The position numbers and the translations under genes were made by a program. This document shows positions 27,758 to 40,130 of a DNA stretch of 64,000 bases, in pieces. The DNA is taken from the NCBI RefSeq assembly GCF_900312975.1, contig NZ_LT990039.1, positions 1,736,001-1,800,000 on the forward strand. Reading direction: 5' to 3'. The notes beneath the pieces were generated by a model. That model was given only the letters and a program-made list of their open reading frames with translations, was not told the DNA's origin and did not search any database. Each line of letters opens with the position of its first letter. The stretch's first letter is position 1. The stretch comes from Massilistercora timonensis. GTDB taxonomy: Bacteria > Bacillota > Clostridia > Lachnospirales > Lachnospiraceae.

Positions 27758-27862
27758 ATGAATTTTCATAACAGAAACACAAGACGCGTGATCGCGATCA
27801 TTATCATGGTTGTGATCGTGGCGATGGTGGCGACATCAGTAATACCGTATCTGATGGCCTAG
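27758..27862 (+). CDS. Tiny single-span membrane protein (34 residues)
   Basis: The gene has a good ribosome binding site (GAAAGGGAAAATAG) and encodes a basic N-terminus (MNFHNRNTRR) followed by one hydrophobic helix covering most of the rest. It lies between the radical SAM gene and the VanW gene with short spacers (29 and 25 nt), so it is probably co-transcribed. Function unknown; small single-span proteins of this kind often modulate a membrane partner. Confidence 0.65.
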   Translation: MNFHNRNTRRVIAIIIMVVIVAMVATSVIPYLMA

Positions 27863-27887
27863 GGGATATAGAAAGAGAGTATGTAAG

Positions 27888-29381
27888 ATGGCTGACAGGA
27901 TCCGGCAAAGGAGACAACATCACAGAAAGCTGGCAAAAAAAAGGCGGAAAAGGGCTCAGGTTCTTTTTGGCCTTGTTTTGGTATGCGCGGCGCTTGCCTT
28001 TGGGATCACATATCTGATGTTATATCGATCTGTCTCAAAATATCCGGATCAGATCATCTGCGATCATGTATATATCGGGGCTATGGATGCCTCTGGCATG
28101 ACAAAGAAGGAAGCGCTGCAGGCGTTGAAAGAGCACCTGGCAGAAGACCGGTCGAAGACGGTAACTCTTCGGGTGGGGGAAGAAAATGCGCAGGCGACAC
28201 TGGAGGAAATGGGAATCTCCTATCAAAATATGGAGAAGACGGTAGATAAGGCTGTAAGCTATGGGAAGGACGGCGGAGTATTCAGCCGTTATATGAAGCT
28301 GCGAAAACTTAAGAAAGAGAAAGTAGTGATAAGTGAAAATATCCGTGTGGATCAGGAGCAGGCCACGGCAATCCTGAAAGAGAGGGTGGTTCCTATCGCG
28401 GATCACGCGCAGGATGCAGCGATCACCAGGACGGGGACAGGTTTTTCTATTGAGGAAGAGAAGGAAGGAACCACCGTTGATGTGGAAAAGTCCATCGCGG
28501 CGCTGGAAGAATATCTGAACAGCGGCTGGAATCATAAAGATTTTACGAAGGAAATGATCCTCAAAAAAGAGGAGCCGAAGATAAAGGCGGCGGATCTGGA
28601 ATCTATACAGGATGAGCTGGGAACCTTTTCCACAGACGCCGGCGGCGGAGAGCGCTGGAAGAATCTTGAGACGGCGGCGGGGAAGTTGAATGGAATGATC
28701 CTGATGCCGGGTGATGAGGTGTCTGTTCACGATGCCACAGCGCCCTATGACGAGGAACACGGGTATGTGCCGGCTGGTTCTTACGAGAACGGGCAGGTGG
28801 TAGATACTTACGGAGGAGGAATCTGTCAGGTGTCTACTACATTATACAACGCGCTTCTTTATGCGGAGCTGGAAATTGTGGAGCGATATCCCCATTCGAT
28901 GATGGTGAATTATGTAGACCCCTCCAGAGATGCGGCTATTGCCGGGGATACCAAAGATCTGACATTTAAGAACAACCAGGAAACGCCGATTTATATCGAA
29001 GGCGGGATTGATGATTCCAATCAGCTGCATTTTACAATATACGGGAAAGAGACACGGGATGAAAATCGCAGTGTGGAATTTGTCAGCGAGACCCTGGCGG
29101 AGGAAGAATACGAGGTAAAATATGAAGAGGATCCAAGCGCTCCGCTGGGGTCGGTATCGTATGAAGGAAGTCCGCACACAGGGAAATCTGCCAGGTTGTG
29201 GAAGGTTGTTTCTGAAAATGGAAAAGAAGTGGAACGAGAAATTGTTAACAACAGCCACTATAATAAATCCGATCAGATTATTAAGATAGGAACCAAGTCC
29301 GACAACGCAAGCGCGGCGGCTGCGGTAAGATCGGCCATCGCCACACAGGATTATTCTAAGATCATGGCGGCGATCGGTTAG
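27888..29381 (+). CDS. VanW-family protein with peptidoglycan-binding-like domain
   Basis: A 497-residue protein anchored by one N-terminal membrane helix (residues about 27-48) after a very basic start. Residues about 60-220 resemble the PG_binding_4 region. Residues about 255-395 contain the VanW domain (GGGICQVSTTLYNALLYAELEI). The C-terminus is a G5-like beta region. Known: VanW is encoded in some glycopeptide-resistance clusters, but chromosomal members in Clostridia have no proven enzyme activity; a wall-associated role is likely. It is not next to other van genes here, so resistance cannot be inferred. Confidence 0.9.
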   Translation: MADRIRQRRQHHRKLAKKRRKRAQVLFGLVLVCAALAFGITYLMLYRSVSKYPDQIICDHVYIGAMDASGMTKKEALQALKEHLAEDRSKTVTLRVGEENAQATLEEMGISYQNMEKTVDKAVSYGKDGGVFSRYMKLRKLKKEKVVISENIRVDQEQATAILKERVVPIADHAQDAAITRTGTGFSIEEEKEGTTVDVEKSIAALEEYLNSGWNHKDFTKEMILKKEEPKIKAADLESIQDELGTFSTDAGGGERWKNLETAAGKLNGMILMPGDEVSVHDATAPYDEEHGYVPAGSYENGQVVDTYGGGICQVSTTLYNALLYAELEIVERYPHSMMVNYVDPSRDAAIAGDTKDLTFKNNQETPIYIEGGIDDSNQLHFTIYGKETRDENRSVEFVSETLAEEEYEVKYEEDPSAPLGSVSYEGSPHTGKSARLWKVVSENGKEVEREIVNNSHYNKSDQIIKIGTKSDNASAAAAVRSAIATQDYSKIMAAIG

Positions 29382-29407
29382 GCGGGCCAGAGAAAAGGGA
29401 GAACAGG

Positions 29408-30265
29408 ATGAGAGACAGAGTATTATCGCAGGAGCTGGCGATCGGATACGGAACAACGGAAAAAAGCGGGCTATACGCAGTGGTGACGGCGGTAAACGCC
29501 GTCATGGCCGCCGGGGCCGGAAGTGTAAGGGCCAGAGTGCGCATAGAATGCCCGGAAGGGACTGAGAAGGCACGGATCTATGGGATGATGAAACCGATCC
29601 GTGCCTTTTGTCGTAGAGAAGGGATTACTCTTATAGAAGACGGGATCCGGATCAGCCCGGCGGTGTCACGCGCTGTGACGGTGGCCGCTGCGGCGGGAGT
29701 GAAGGAGAGAGACAAGGAAGTGAAAGAGCCGGGGGCGGGGAAGGATATCCTGCTTACCAGCTGGGTGGGCCTTGGCGGAACGGTGCAGGCTCTGTGGGAG
29801 CGCCGGGAGGGGTTGGAGAAACGGTTTCCCCCGGGATTCCTAAGACAGGCAGGGGAGATGGAAGCCGGCCTTTTTGCCGGGAGAGAGGCGGCCCTTGCCT
29901 GGGAGCGGGGCGCAGGTTACGTACAGGCAGTAGGCGAGGGCGGCGTTAAGGCGGCGCTCTGGGAGATGGCCAAAGTTCTGGAATGCGGAGTGGATGTGGA
30001 TCTGAAGGCGCTGCCCATCCGTCAGGAGACGGTGGAGATCTGCGAGTATCTGGGCCTGAATCCCTATCAGCTTTCTTCCACCGGCAGTCTGCTGATCACA
30101 GCCCCGGAGGGAGAAGCGCTGGCCGGGGAACTAGCGGCGGCGGGGATCCCGGCAGCAGTGGTGGGAACTCTTACAGATAACAATGACAAGATCCTGCGAA
30201 GCGGCGAAGAGGTGCAGTACCTGGATCGCCCCGCGCCGGACGAGATCCGGAAGATCTATACATAA
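29408..30265 (+). CDS. AIR-synthase-related protein
   Basis: A 285-residue protein with similarity to the C-terminal domain of PurM/SelD/HypE-type proteins: GGVKAALWEMAKVLECGVDVDL (residues about 178-199) and the following segment up to SSTGSLLITAPEGEALA. Known: such domains bind ATP or phosphorylated intermediates. The N-terminal 150 residues are less typical. It starts 26 nt after VanW and is followed 14 nt later by trmL. The substrate is unknown; it should not be called PurM, because the canonical N-terminal signature is absent. Confidence 0.75.
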   Translation: MRDRVLSQELAIGYGTTEKSGLYAVVTAVNAVMAAGAGSVRARVRIECPEGTEKARIYGMMKPIRAFCRREGITLIEDGIRISPAVSRAVTVAAAAGVKERDKEVKEPGAGKDILLTSWVGLGGTVQALWERREGLEKRFPPGFLRQAGEMEAGLFAGREAALAWERGAGYVQAVGEGGVKAALWEMAKVLECGVDVDLKALPIRQETVEICEYLGLNPYQLSSTGSLLITAPEGEALAGELAAAGIPAAVVGTLTDNNDKILRSGEEVQYLDRPAPDEIRKIYT

Positions 30266-30279
30266 GCGGAGGAAAAGAC

Positions 30280-30771
30280 ATGTTGAATATTGTGTTACAT
30301 GAGCCGGAGATCCCGGCCAACACCGGAAATATCGGACGGACTTGCGTGGCCACCGGGACGCGCCTGCACCTGATCGAACCCCTGGGATTCCGGTTAAATG
30401 AGAAGAACCTGAAGCGGGCGGGGATGGATTACTGGGAAGACCTGGATGTGAGGACCTATATTGATTACCAGGACTTCCTGGAGAAAAATCCGGGAGCAAA
30501 GATCTATATGGCCACTACCAAGGCGGAGAGAGCGTACACAGAAGTCTCCTACGAACCGGACTGCTATATCATGTTCGGGAAGGAGAGCGCGGGGATCCCG
30601 GAAGAGATCCTGGTGGACCACCGCAAGACCTGTATCCGGATTCCCATGGCAGGCGGGATCCGTTCCCTGAACCTGGCAAATTCTGTGGCGGTGGTGCTGT
30701 ATGAAGCGCTGCGCCAGAACCAGTTTCCGGGAATGGAACTCTCAGGACATCTCCACAGGCTGGAATGGTAA
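30280..30771 (+). CDS. trmL: tRNA (cytidine/uridine-34-2'-O)-methyltransferase TrmL
   Basis: A 163-residue SPOUT methyltransferase. The three family motifs are present: NIVLHEPEIPANTGNIGRTC (start), FGKESAGIPEEIL (about 98-110) and IPMAGGIRSLNLANSVAVVLYEALRQ (about 122-147), which form the knotted SAM-binding site. Known: TrmL methylates the wobble nucleotide of tRNA-Leu isoacceptors. Ribosome binding site GCGGAGGAAAAG precedes the ATG. Confidence 0.93.
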   Translation: MLNIVLHEPEIPANTGNIGRTCVATGTRLHLIEPLGFRLNEKNLKRAGMDYWEDLDVRTYIDYQDFLEKNPGAKIYMATTKAERAYTEVSYEPDCYIMFGKESAGIPEEILVDHRKTCIRIPMAGGIRSLNLANSVAVVLYEALRQNQFPGMELSGHLHRLEW

Positions 30772-30839
30772 ATTGCAAGAAATCTTGCAGAATTGTATGT
30801 AGGAAATCCCGGATATTGGGCAAAAAAATAATAAATTAA

Positions 30840-30868
30840 TGGACTTATTGTTAAAATTATATTATAAT
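30840..30868 (+). promoter_or_regulatory. Probable promoter of the V-type ATPase operon
   Basis: TGGACT (30840-30845), 17-nt spacer, TATAAT (30863-30868). It sits 46 nt before the first ATPase gene. Confidence 0.65.
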
Positions 30869-30914
30869 TTTAAGAACAAGACTAAAAAAGGAGAAAAAGA
30901 GAGGTGGTGAACAA

Positions 30915-31223
30915 ATGGTAGAAGAAACCATTAAAACCATCAGGGAGGCGGAGAAAGAAGCTGGGGAATTGGTGAAAAAAGCCGATGAAACTTGCACCGA
31001 AATCCTTGAGAACGCCGCCGCCGAGGCGAAGACGATAAAAGAGACTGCTAAAGAGAGCGCCACGAAGAAGGCGGAAGCACAGTTGGATGAGGCAAAGCGC
31101 GCAGGCGAAGAGACGATGCAAAAAGCAATGGAAAGTGTAGCGGCTCAGATCGCCGCTTTGGAGGAAAAAGCGCAGAAAAGTCAGGACGCCGCCGTGTCTG
31201 CGGTGATCGAGAAACTCATCTGA
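30915..31223 (+). CDS. V-type ATP synthase subunit H (peripheral stalk)
   Basis: A 102-residue, almost entirely helical and charged protein (KEAGELVKKADETCTEILEN, AAEAKTIKETAKES). It fits the small coiled-coil G/H-type subunit that pairs with subunit E in the peripheral stalk of A/V-type ATPases. First gene of the nine-gene operon, preceded by GAGAGGTGGTGAACAA. Confidence 0.85.
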   Translation: MVEETIKTIREAEKEAGELVKKADETCTEILENAAAEAKTIKETAKESATKKAEAQLDEAKRAGEETMQKAMESVAAQIAALEEKAQKSQDAAVSAVIEKLI

Positions 31224-31265
31224 TTTTGTTTAGGAAAAAAATTAAAGAAAAGGAGGGATGAGGCT

Positions 31266-33769
<2,504 letters not shown>

Positions 33770-33821
33770 TTTTGGCGGGAAACGACAGAAACAGAGATTA
33801 AGAAAAGGAGTGCAAGGGTTT

Positions 33822-34421
33822 ATGACTGGATTAGATAAAATGAAAAGTCAGATCCTGGACGAAGCAAAAGCAGCGGCCGAGGGCAAGATCGCTGAGGCAA
33901 AAGCGCAGGCGGAGGAGTTGATCCGCGGCGCCAACGAAGAGGCTGCGAGACTGGCGGAAGGCATCTCCCGTAAATCAGAAAATGATGTGGCAAATTATAA
34001 TGAGCGGCTGGCATCCGCGATTGATCTGCAGAAGCGGACGAAGATCCTGGCGGCAAAACAGGATGTAATCGCCGGTGTGCTGGAAAAGGCGCATGAAAAG
34101 ATTGATTCCATGGAGGCGGGGGAATATTTTTCCATGCTGCTTAAGATGGTTGAGAAATATGCGCTGCCACAGGATGGAGAGATCTGTTTCTCCGCGGCGG
34201 ATCTTGGCAGACTGCCGGAAGGATTCGAGGCAGAGGCGGACAAGATCGCCAAAGGGAAAGGCGGAAGCCTGAAGATGTCCGGGGAAAGTAAAAATATTAA
34301 GAATGGATTTGTCCTGGTTTATGGCGGCATTGAAGAGAACTGTACTATTGATGCCATGTTTGACGCCAGGAGAGACGAACTGTCCGATATTGTACAGCGG
34401 TTGTTGTTTTCACAGGCGTAA
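33822..34421 (+). CDS. ntpE: V-type ATP synthase subunit E (peripheral stalk)
   Basis: A 199-residue protein with a long N-terminal helix (DKMKSQILDEAKAAAEGKIAEA, charged and Ala-rich) and a C-terminal globular part, as in E subunits, which pair with the small H-type stalk protein. ATG 33822 is chosen because AAAAGGAG lies 11 nt before it; a GTG at 33810 would overlap the ribosome binding site itself. Confidence 0.9.
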   Translation: MTGLDKMKSQILDEAKAAAEGKIAEAKAQAEELIRGANEEAARLAEGISRKSENDVANYNERLASAIDLQKRTKILAAKQDVIAGVLEKAHEKIDSMEAGEYFSMLLKMVEKYALPQDGEICFSAADLGRLPEGFEAEADKIAKGKGGSLKMSGESKNIKNGFVLVYGGIEENCTIDAMFDARRDELSDIVQRLLFSQA

Positions 34422-34439
34422 CCAGATGGGAGGAGTAAA

Positions 34440-35408
34440 ATGAGTGAGCAGTATACCTACGCGGTTGCGCGCATACGAGCCCTGGAGGTGGGGCTGTTTT
34501 CCAACAGCACCATCGATCAGCTGATCGCCTGTCAGGATTATGGACAATGTCTGCAGTTCCTGGAGGAAAAAGGCTGGGGAGACAGTGAAAGTTCCGGAAA
34601 TGGAGAGGCGATCCTGAACAAGGAGGAAGAAAAGATCTGGGATGTGGTGAAGGATCTGCACATCGATATGGAGAACTTCGCAGTGCTTTCTTATCCCAAA
34701 CTTTTCCATAATCTGAAGGCCGCGATCAAAGAGGTATGTACGTCGGAAAAGAACCGGCATATTTACTATGATGATGTGTCGGTCCCCGGGGAGGAAATGC
34801 GGGGGATCGTGGAAGAGAAGGAGTTTGGGAAACTCCCGGCGTATATGCAGCATGCGGCAGAGGAAGCCTATGAGGCACTGCTTCATACCGGGGACGGACA
34901 GTTATGCGACTGTATCATTGACCGGGCGGCGCTTGATGCCATCTACCAGGCCGGAAAACAGTCGGACGCCGCTATCATTCGTGATTATGCGGAGTCCACA
35001 GTCGGCGTGGCTGACATCAAGATTGCCGTACGTTCACAGAAAACCGCGAAGTCAATAGAGTTTATGAAACGGGCCATGGCAGAGTGTGAGAGTGTAAATG
35101 TAGATCAGCTTTCTAAGGCGGCCCTTGCCGGGATGGACGCCATCCGGGATTATCTGCAGGGCACAGCTTACGCGGAAGGAGCGGATGCGTTGGCAGAGTC
35201 TCCGTCAGCATTTGAACGTTGGTGCGACAACCGGATCATTCAGACCATCAGCCCGCAGAAATATCAGGCATTTACCATAGGTCCTGTGATCGCCTATGTA
35301 ATTGCCAGACAGAATGAGATCAAGACGGTACGGATCATACTTTCCGGAAAACAGAACGATCTGCCGGAAGAGTCGATCCGGGAAAGGGTAAGGGAGATGT
35401 ATGTATAA
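34440..35408 (+). CDS. ntpC: V-type ATP synthase subunit C (central stalk to rotor)
   Basis: A 322-residue, mostly helical protein of the V/A-ATPase C (AC39-like) family. It opens with YTYAVARIRALEVGLF and has the repeated three-domain helical pattern, ending with ...GPVIAYVIARQNEIKTVRII, a typical family end. Known: it links the central shaft to the K-ring. Its last 8 nt overlap the start of ntpF, indicating translational coupling. Confidence 0.93.
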   Translation: MSEQYTYAVARIRALEVGLFSNSTIDQLIACQDYGQCLQFLEEKGWGDSESSGNGEAILNKEEEKIWDVVKDLHIDMENFAVLSYPKLFHNLKAAIKEVCTSEKNRHIYYDDVSVPGEEMRGIVEEKEFGKLPAYMQHAAEEAYEALLHTGDGQLCDCIIDRAALDAIYQAGKQSDAAIIRDYAESTVGVADIKIAVRSQKTAKSIEFMKRAMAECESVNVDQLSKAALAGMDAIRDYLQGTAYAEGADALAESPSAFERWCDNRIIQTISPQKYQAFTIGPVIAYVIARQNEIKTVRIILSGKQNDLPEESIRERVREMYV

Positions 35409-35718
35409 GATAGCAGTGTTGGGCGATTATGACAGTATCTATGGCTTCGCCGCGCTGGGTCTGGATACATTTCCTGTGACAGCCCAGGAGGAAGCCGGAG
35501 AAAGATTACATCAGCTTGCGGCCGAAGGATATGGGATCATCTATATCACAGAGGCGCTGGCGGCAGAATTAAAACATGAGATGGCAAGATATCAGGGACA
35601 GATCCTTCCCGCCATCATCCAGATCCCGGGCGTGTCCGGGAATACCGGAGACGGCGTGCAGGGCGTGAAGAAATCGGTGGAACAGGCGGTTGGTTCCGAT
35701 ATCCTGTTCAGTAACTAG
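35401..35718 (+). CDS. ntpF: V-type ATP synthase subunit F
   Basis: A 105-residue alpha/beta protein ([20 protein letters not shown] at the start, [16 protein letters not shown] in the middle, IIQIPGVSG before the C-terminal helix), standard for subunit F of the central shaft. The start codon lies inside the end of ntpC. Confidence 0.93.
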   Translation: MYKIAVLGDYDSIYGFAALGLDTFPVTAQEEAGERLHQLAAEGYGIIYITEALAAELKHEMARYQGQILPAIIQIPGVSGNTGDGVQGVKKSVEQAVGSDILFSN

Positions 35719-35747
35719 GAAAGGAAAGTAGAGGTGATTCGTCCATT

Positions 35748-37517
35748 ATGAGTAGTATAGGTACAATAAAAAAAGTAGCGGGACCGCTGGTCATCGCCTC
35801 CGGAATGCGGGACGCGAACATGTCCGACGTTGTACGTGTAAGTAAGCAGCGTCTGATCGGAGAGATCATCGAGATGCACGGGGACGAGGCGTCCATCCAG
35901 GTATACGAGGAGACCTCGGGACTTGGACCCGGCGAGCCGGTAGAATCTACCGGGGCGCCTATGTCGGTAGAGCTTGGGCCTGGCCTGATCTCCAGCATTT
36001 ACGACGGGATCCAGCGCCCCCTTGACGATATTATGGAGATCTCAGGAAATAACCTGCAGCGGGGTGTTGAAGTAGCTGCCCTGAAGCGGGATAAGAAGTG
36101 GGACTTTGTTCCGGTTGCGAAGGTCGGCGACGAAGTGGAAGCCGGCGACGTGCTGGGAACCGTCCAGGAAACTGAGATCGTACAGCAGAAGATCATGGTT
36201 CCCTACGGAGTGGAAGGAAAAGTGAAAGAGATCGCTTCCGGCGAGCACACTGTGGAAGACGTGATCGCTGTGATCGAGACCAAAGACGGGGACAAAGAGC
36301 TGACCATGGTACAGAAGTGGCCGGTAAGACGGGGACGGCCCTATGTAAAGAAGCTGCCCCTGGATGTGCCGCTGGTAACCGGACAGCGTGTAGTCGATAC
36401 CTTCTTCCCCATCGCCAAGGGCGGTGTGGCAGCAGTTCCCGGACCTTTCGGAAGCGGCAAGACCGTAATCCAGCATCAGCTGGCGAAATGGGCGGAGGCC
36501 GACATCGTTGTCTACATCGGATGTGGCGAGCGTGGAAATGAGATGACCGACGTTCTGAATGAGTTCCCGGAACTGAAGGACCCCAAGACCGGGCGTTCTC
36601 TGATGGAGCGGACGGTGCTGATCGCCAATACGTCGGATATGCCGTTTGCAGCCCGTGAGGCTTCTATTTATACAGGAATTACTATCGCGGAGTATTTCCG
36701 CGACATGGGTTACTCGGTAGCCCTGATGGCAGACTCCACCTCCCGTTGGGCAGAGGCCCTTCGTGAGATGTCCGGACGTCTGGAAGAGATGCCTGGTGAG
36801 GAAGGTTACCCGGCATACTTGGGATCCCGTCTGGCAGAGTTCTATGAGAGAGCCGGACATGTGATCTCACTTGGGAAAGACGGAAGAGAAGGTTCCCTGT
36901 CTGTAATCGGAGCCGTGTCTCCTCCGGGTGGTGATACATCTGAGCCCGTATCCCAGGCAACCCTTCGTATTGTAAAGGTATTCTGGGGACTGGATTCCAA
37001 CCTGGCGTACAAGAGACATTTCCCGGCCATCAACTGGCTGACTAGCTACTCTCTGTATCTGGACAATGTAAGCGGATGGTTCAACAAGGAAGTGGCTCCG
37101 GACTGGATGGAAGACCGGCAGAAGATGATGAGCCTTCTGCAGGATGAGGCGGAACTGGAAGAGATTGTGCAGATGGTTGGTATGGACGCCCTGTCGCCGG
37201 CAGACCGGCTGAAGATGGAGGCTGCCAGATCCATCCGTGAGGACTTCCTGCATCAGAACTCCTTCCACGAGGTGGATACCTACACGCCGCTTCGCAAGCA
37301 GTACCTGATGATGAAGCTGGTGCTGGCCTTCTATGAGAAAGCGCAGGAAGCCTTAAGCGGCGGCGCTTCTATGCGGGCGCTTCTTGGAATGGAAGTCAGA
37401 GAGCGGATCGGCCGTTATAAATATACCACGGTTGACCAGATCGAGACGGAGTTTGAGAAGATCATGAATGAACTTGACGCGGAAATCGCAGGCGCGTTCG
37501 GAAAGGAGGACTTCTAA
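35748..37517 (+). CDS. ntpA: V-type ATP synthase catalytic subunit A
   Basis: A 589-residue protein, full length. The P-loop GPFGSGKTV (residues about 228-236) follows the non-homologous region that distinguishes V-type A from F-type beta. The catalytic-site segment [11 protein letters not shown] and the later [19 protein letters not shown] region are present. Known: A binds and hydrolyses or makes ATP. The stop overlaps the start of ntpB by one base. Confidence 0.97.
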   Translation: MSSIGTIKKVAGPLVIASGMRDANMSDVVRVSKQRLIGEIIEMHGDEASIQVYEETSGLGPGEPVESTGAPMSVELGPGLISSIYDGIQRPLDDIMEISGNNLQRGVEVAALKRDKKWDFVPVAKVGDEVEAGDVLGTVQETEIVQQKIMVPYGVEGKVKEIASGEHTVEDVIAVIETKDGDKELTMVQKWPVRRGRPYVKKLPLDVPLVTGQRVVDTFFPIAKGGVAAVPGPFGSGKTVIQHQLAKWAEADIVVYIGCGERGNEMTDVLNEFPELKDPKTGRSLMERTVLIANTSDMPFAAREASIYTGITIAEYFRDMGYSVALMADSTSRWAEALREMSGRLEEMPGEEGYPAYLGSRLAEFYERAGHVISLGKDGREGSLSVIGAVSPPGGDTSEPVSQATLRIVKVFWGLDSNLAYKRHFPAINWLTSYSLYLDNVSGWFNKEVAPDWMEDRQKMMSLLQDEAELEEIVQMVGMDALSPADRLKMEAARSIREDFLHQNSFHEVDTYTPLRKQYLMMKLVLAFYEKAQEALSGGASMRALLGMEVRERIGRYKYTTVDQIETEFEKIMNELDAEIAGAFGKEDF

Positions 37518-38890
37518 TGCCAAAGGAATATAGAACCATACAGGAAGTTGCCGGACCGCTGATGATGGTAAAAGGAGTTGAGGGCGTAGCCTTTGACGAG
37601 CTGGGCGAGATCGAGCTTGCCAACGGCGAGAAGCGCCGGTGTAAGGTGCTGGAAGTAGACGGAGACAATGTAGTTGTACAGCTCTATGAAAATGCTGCCG
37701 GCATCAACTTAAGCAACAGTAAAGTACGTTTCCTGGGACGGAGTATGGAGCTGGGCGTATCCGGCGACATGCTGGGCCGTGTCTTCGATGGACTGGGACG
37801 TCCCATCGACGATGGGCCGGAGATCCTTCCGGAGGAGAGACGAGATATCAACGGTCTGCCTATGAACCCGGCGGCCCGTGTATACCCGTCCGAGTTTATC
37901 CAGACCGGTGTGTCCGCCATCGACGGACTGAACACGCTGGTACGTGGACAGAAGCTGCCGATCTTCTCCTGTTCCGGTCTGCCCCACAATCAGCTGGCAG
38001 CGCAGATCGCAAGACAGGCGAAGGTACTTGGCAAAGATGAGAACTTCGCAGTTGTATTCGCGGCAATGGGTATTACATTTGAAGAGTCCAACTTCTTCGT
38101 AGAATCCTTCAAGGAGACAGGCGCCATTGACCGTACTGTATTGTTTGTCAACCTGGCAAATGACCCGGCGGTAGAGCGTATCTCCACGCCTCGTATGGCG
38201 CTGACGGCGGCAGAGTATCTGGCGTTTGAGAAGGATATGCACGTACTGGTAATCCTTACTGATATCACAAACTACGCGGACGCTCTCCGTGAGATCTCCG
38301 CGGCGAAGAAAGAGGTTCCCGGACGTCGTGGATACCCCGGATACATGTACACTGACCTGGCGCAGATGTATGAGCGCGCAGGCCGTCAGAGAGGCAAGAT
38401 CGGAAGTATCACCATGATCCCGATCCTGACCATGCCGGAAGACGACAAGACCCATCCTATCCCGGACCTTACCGGATATATTACAGAGGGTCAGGTAATC
38501 CTGGGCCGTGATCTGTACCGGAGAGGAATTCAGCCGCCCATCGACGTACTGCCGTCCCTGTCCCGTCTGAAGGACAAAGGTATCGGCGAGGGCAAGACGA
38601 GAGCAGACCACTCCAATACCATGAACCAGTTGTTCGCGGCGTATTCCCGTGGTAAGGATGCGAAGGAACTGATGACCATCTTAGGAGAGGCGGCGCTGAC
38701 GGAGATCGACCTGATCTACGCCCAGTTCGCGGACGCATTCGAGAAGGAGTATGTAAACCAGGGATACAATACGGACCGGTCCATCGAAGAGACGCTGGAG
38801 ATCGGCTGGAAACTTCTTTCCATCCTGCCAAGATCCGAGCTGAAACGTATCGATGATAAGTTCTTAGACATGTACTACGGTAAACAATAA
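37517..38890 (+). CDS. ntpB: V-type ATP synthase non-catalytic subunit B
   Basis: A 457-residue protein. It lacks a P-loop (the corresponding segment reads [15 protein letters not shown], residues about 154-168), as in all B subunits. It carries the conserved [17 protein letters not shown] segment near residue 352 that contributes to the catalytic interface. The start codon lies next to the ntpA stop (TAATG overlap). Confidence 0.97.
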   Translation: MPKEYRTIQEVAGPLMMVKGVEGVAFDELGEIELANGEKRRCKVLEVDGDNVVVQLYENAAGINLSNSKVRFLGRSMELGVSGDMLGRVFDGLGRPIDDGPEILPEERRDINGLPMNPAARVYPSEFIQTGVSAIDGLNTLVRGQKLPIFSCSGLPHNQLAAQIARQAKVLGKDENFAVVFAAMGITFEESNFFVESFKETGAIDRTVLFVNLANDPAVERISTPRMALTAAEYLAFEKDMHVLVILTDITNYADALREISAAKKEVPGRRGYPGYMYTDLAQMYERAGRQRGKIGSITMIPILTMPEDDKTHPIPDLTGYITEGQVILGRDLYRRGIQPPIDVLPSLSRLKDKGIGEGKTRADHSNTMNQLFAAYSRGKDAKELMTILGEAALTEIDLIYAQFADAFEKEYVNQGYNTDRSIEETLEIGWKLLSILPRSELKRIDDKFLDMYYGKQ

Positions 38891-38902
38891 GGGGGTGGCG
38901 AT

Positions 38903-39562
38903 ATGGCATCTACGCAGATCACTCCTACCCGTATGGAACTGACCAGGACTAAGCGGAAACTGGCCACAGCCAGGAGAGGGCACAAGCTTCTCAAGGATAA
39001 ACGTGACGAGCTGATGCGTCAGTTCCTGGACATGGCGCGGGAGAATATGGAGCTGCGCAAGAAGGTAGAAGCCGGGATCCGCTCTGCAAATAAGAACTTT
39101 GTCATCGCCAAAGCCGGAATGGACGAAGCCACGTTGAATACGGCTTTGATGGCGCCCAAACAGGAAGTCAGCCTGGGAGTCGGCAAGAGAAACGTAATGA
39201 GCGTTAACATCCCGGCCTTTGAGACCAAGACCAGGACTGCGGACGCCAACGACATTTATTCTTACGGTTTCGCGTTTACTTCCAGCGACCTGGACGGAGC
39301 GGTGAAATCTCTGGCGGACATCCTGCCGGATATGTTGAAGCTTGCAGAGACGGAGAAAGCGTGCCAGCTGATGGCGGCGGAGATCGAGAAGACCAGACGC
39401 CGTGTCAATGCGCTGGAGCACGTGATCATACCGGAGGCGCAGGAAACCATTAAGTATATCACCATGAAGCTGGACGAGAATGAGAGAAGCTCTCAGATCC
39501 GTCTGATGAAGGTGAAAGATATGATGCTGGAGGAGGCCCACCATTACAGTGAGAGGGCTTAG
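38903..39562 (+). CDS. ntpD: V-type ATP synthase subunit D (rotor shaft)
   Basis: A 219-residue protein with long N- and C-terminal helices that form the coiled-coil rotor axle. The start MASTQITPTRMELTRTKRKL and the C-terminal RRVNALEHVIIPEAQETIKYI segment are characteristic of subunit D. It is the last gene of the operon and is followed by a terminator. Confidence 0.95.
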   Translation: MASTQITPTRMELTRTKRKLATARRGHKLLKDKRDELMRQFLDMARENMELRKKVEAGIRSANKNFVIAKAGMDEATLNTALMAPKQEVSLGVGKRNVMSVNIPAFETKTRTADANDIYSYGFAFTSSDLDGAVKSLADILPDMLKLAETEKACQLMAAEIEKTRRRVNALEHVIIPEAQETIKYITMKLDENERSSQIRLMKVKDMMLEEAHHYSERA

Positions 39563-39580
39563 AAAAGCAGAAGAAACATG

Positions 39581-39614
39581 CGGCGGCCGCACTTAGTGCG
39601 GCTGCCGTTTTGTG
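39581..39614 (+). terminator. Terminator of the V-type ATPase operon
   Basis: CGGC-GCCGCAC pairs with GTGCGGC-GCCG across a TTA loop and is followed by TTTTGTG. Confidence 0.8.
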
Positions 39615-39684
39615 ATTGGCCGGAGCACATTTCCAGGGGAGATGCATATAGTTAAAGTAGATATCTTTTTCGAGGTGCAGGTGG

Positions 39685-40050
39685 ATGAAGGAGAGACTGC
39701 CTTTCTATATGGTTTATCAGGAGCCCTTTGGTGTAGACGATGTGAGAAAAGCAAGAGAGGATTACGATTATATGAAAAGCATTTACCCGGATGCGGCGAA
39801 GCGTCTGATCCCTTTTGTGGAAGAAGAGTGCGACAGGCTGATGTATGACGGGAGCATGATCTATGACGAATACCCGGATCAGCTTCAGCTGCGCCTGATG
39901 TGCGCAAGGATTTACGACCGGGCGAAGGAGGGGGAAGAGAATCCGGGGAAATGGCTTAAGGACCTGACCCAGGTGATGGTTTGCCAGGAGTTGTGCCAGA
40001 GGCGGGCGGAACACAGAAAATACCGGAAGACATTTTACATGGGAGACTAG
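39685..40050 (+). CDS. Conserved hypothetical protein (121 residues)
   Basis: A soluble, helix-rich, charged protein with three Tyr-rich stretches (FYMVYQEPFGVDDVRKAREDYDYM, SMIYDEYPDQLQL) and a Cys- and Arg-rich tail. I do not recognise a characterised family. GAGGTGCAGGTGG precedes the ATG. It sits 80 nt upstream of the shikimate-kinase-like gene in the same direction. Confidence 0.65.
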   Translation: MKERLPFYMVYQEPFGVDDVRKAREDYDYMKSIYPDAAKRLIPFVEEECDRLMYDGSMIYDEYPDQLQLRLMCARIYDRAKEGEENPGKWLKDLTQVMVCQELCQRRAEHRKYRKTFYMGD

Positions 40051-40130
40051 GGCATCCCTTTCCGGTGGACGTACCGGGGAAGATATGATAAAATAACCTG
40101 TAAAGTACAGATGAAGGAGTTTGCTTGCGG

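Noticed and set aside
27888..29381. Glycopeptide resistance locus
   Set aside because: A VanW-like and a distant VanZ-like gene are present, but vanH/A/X and the vanRS pair are not.
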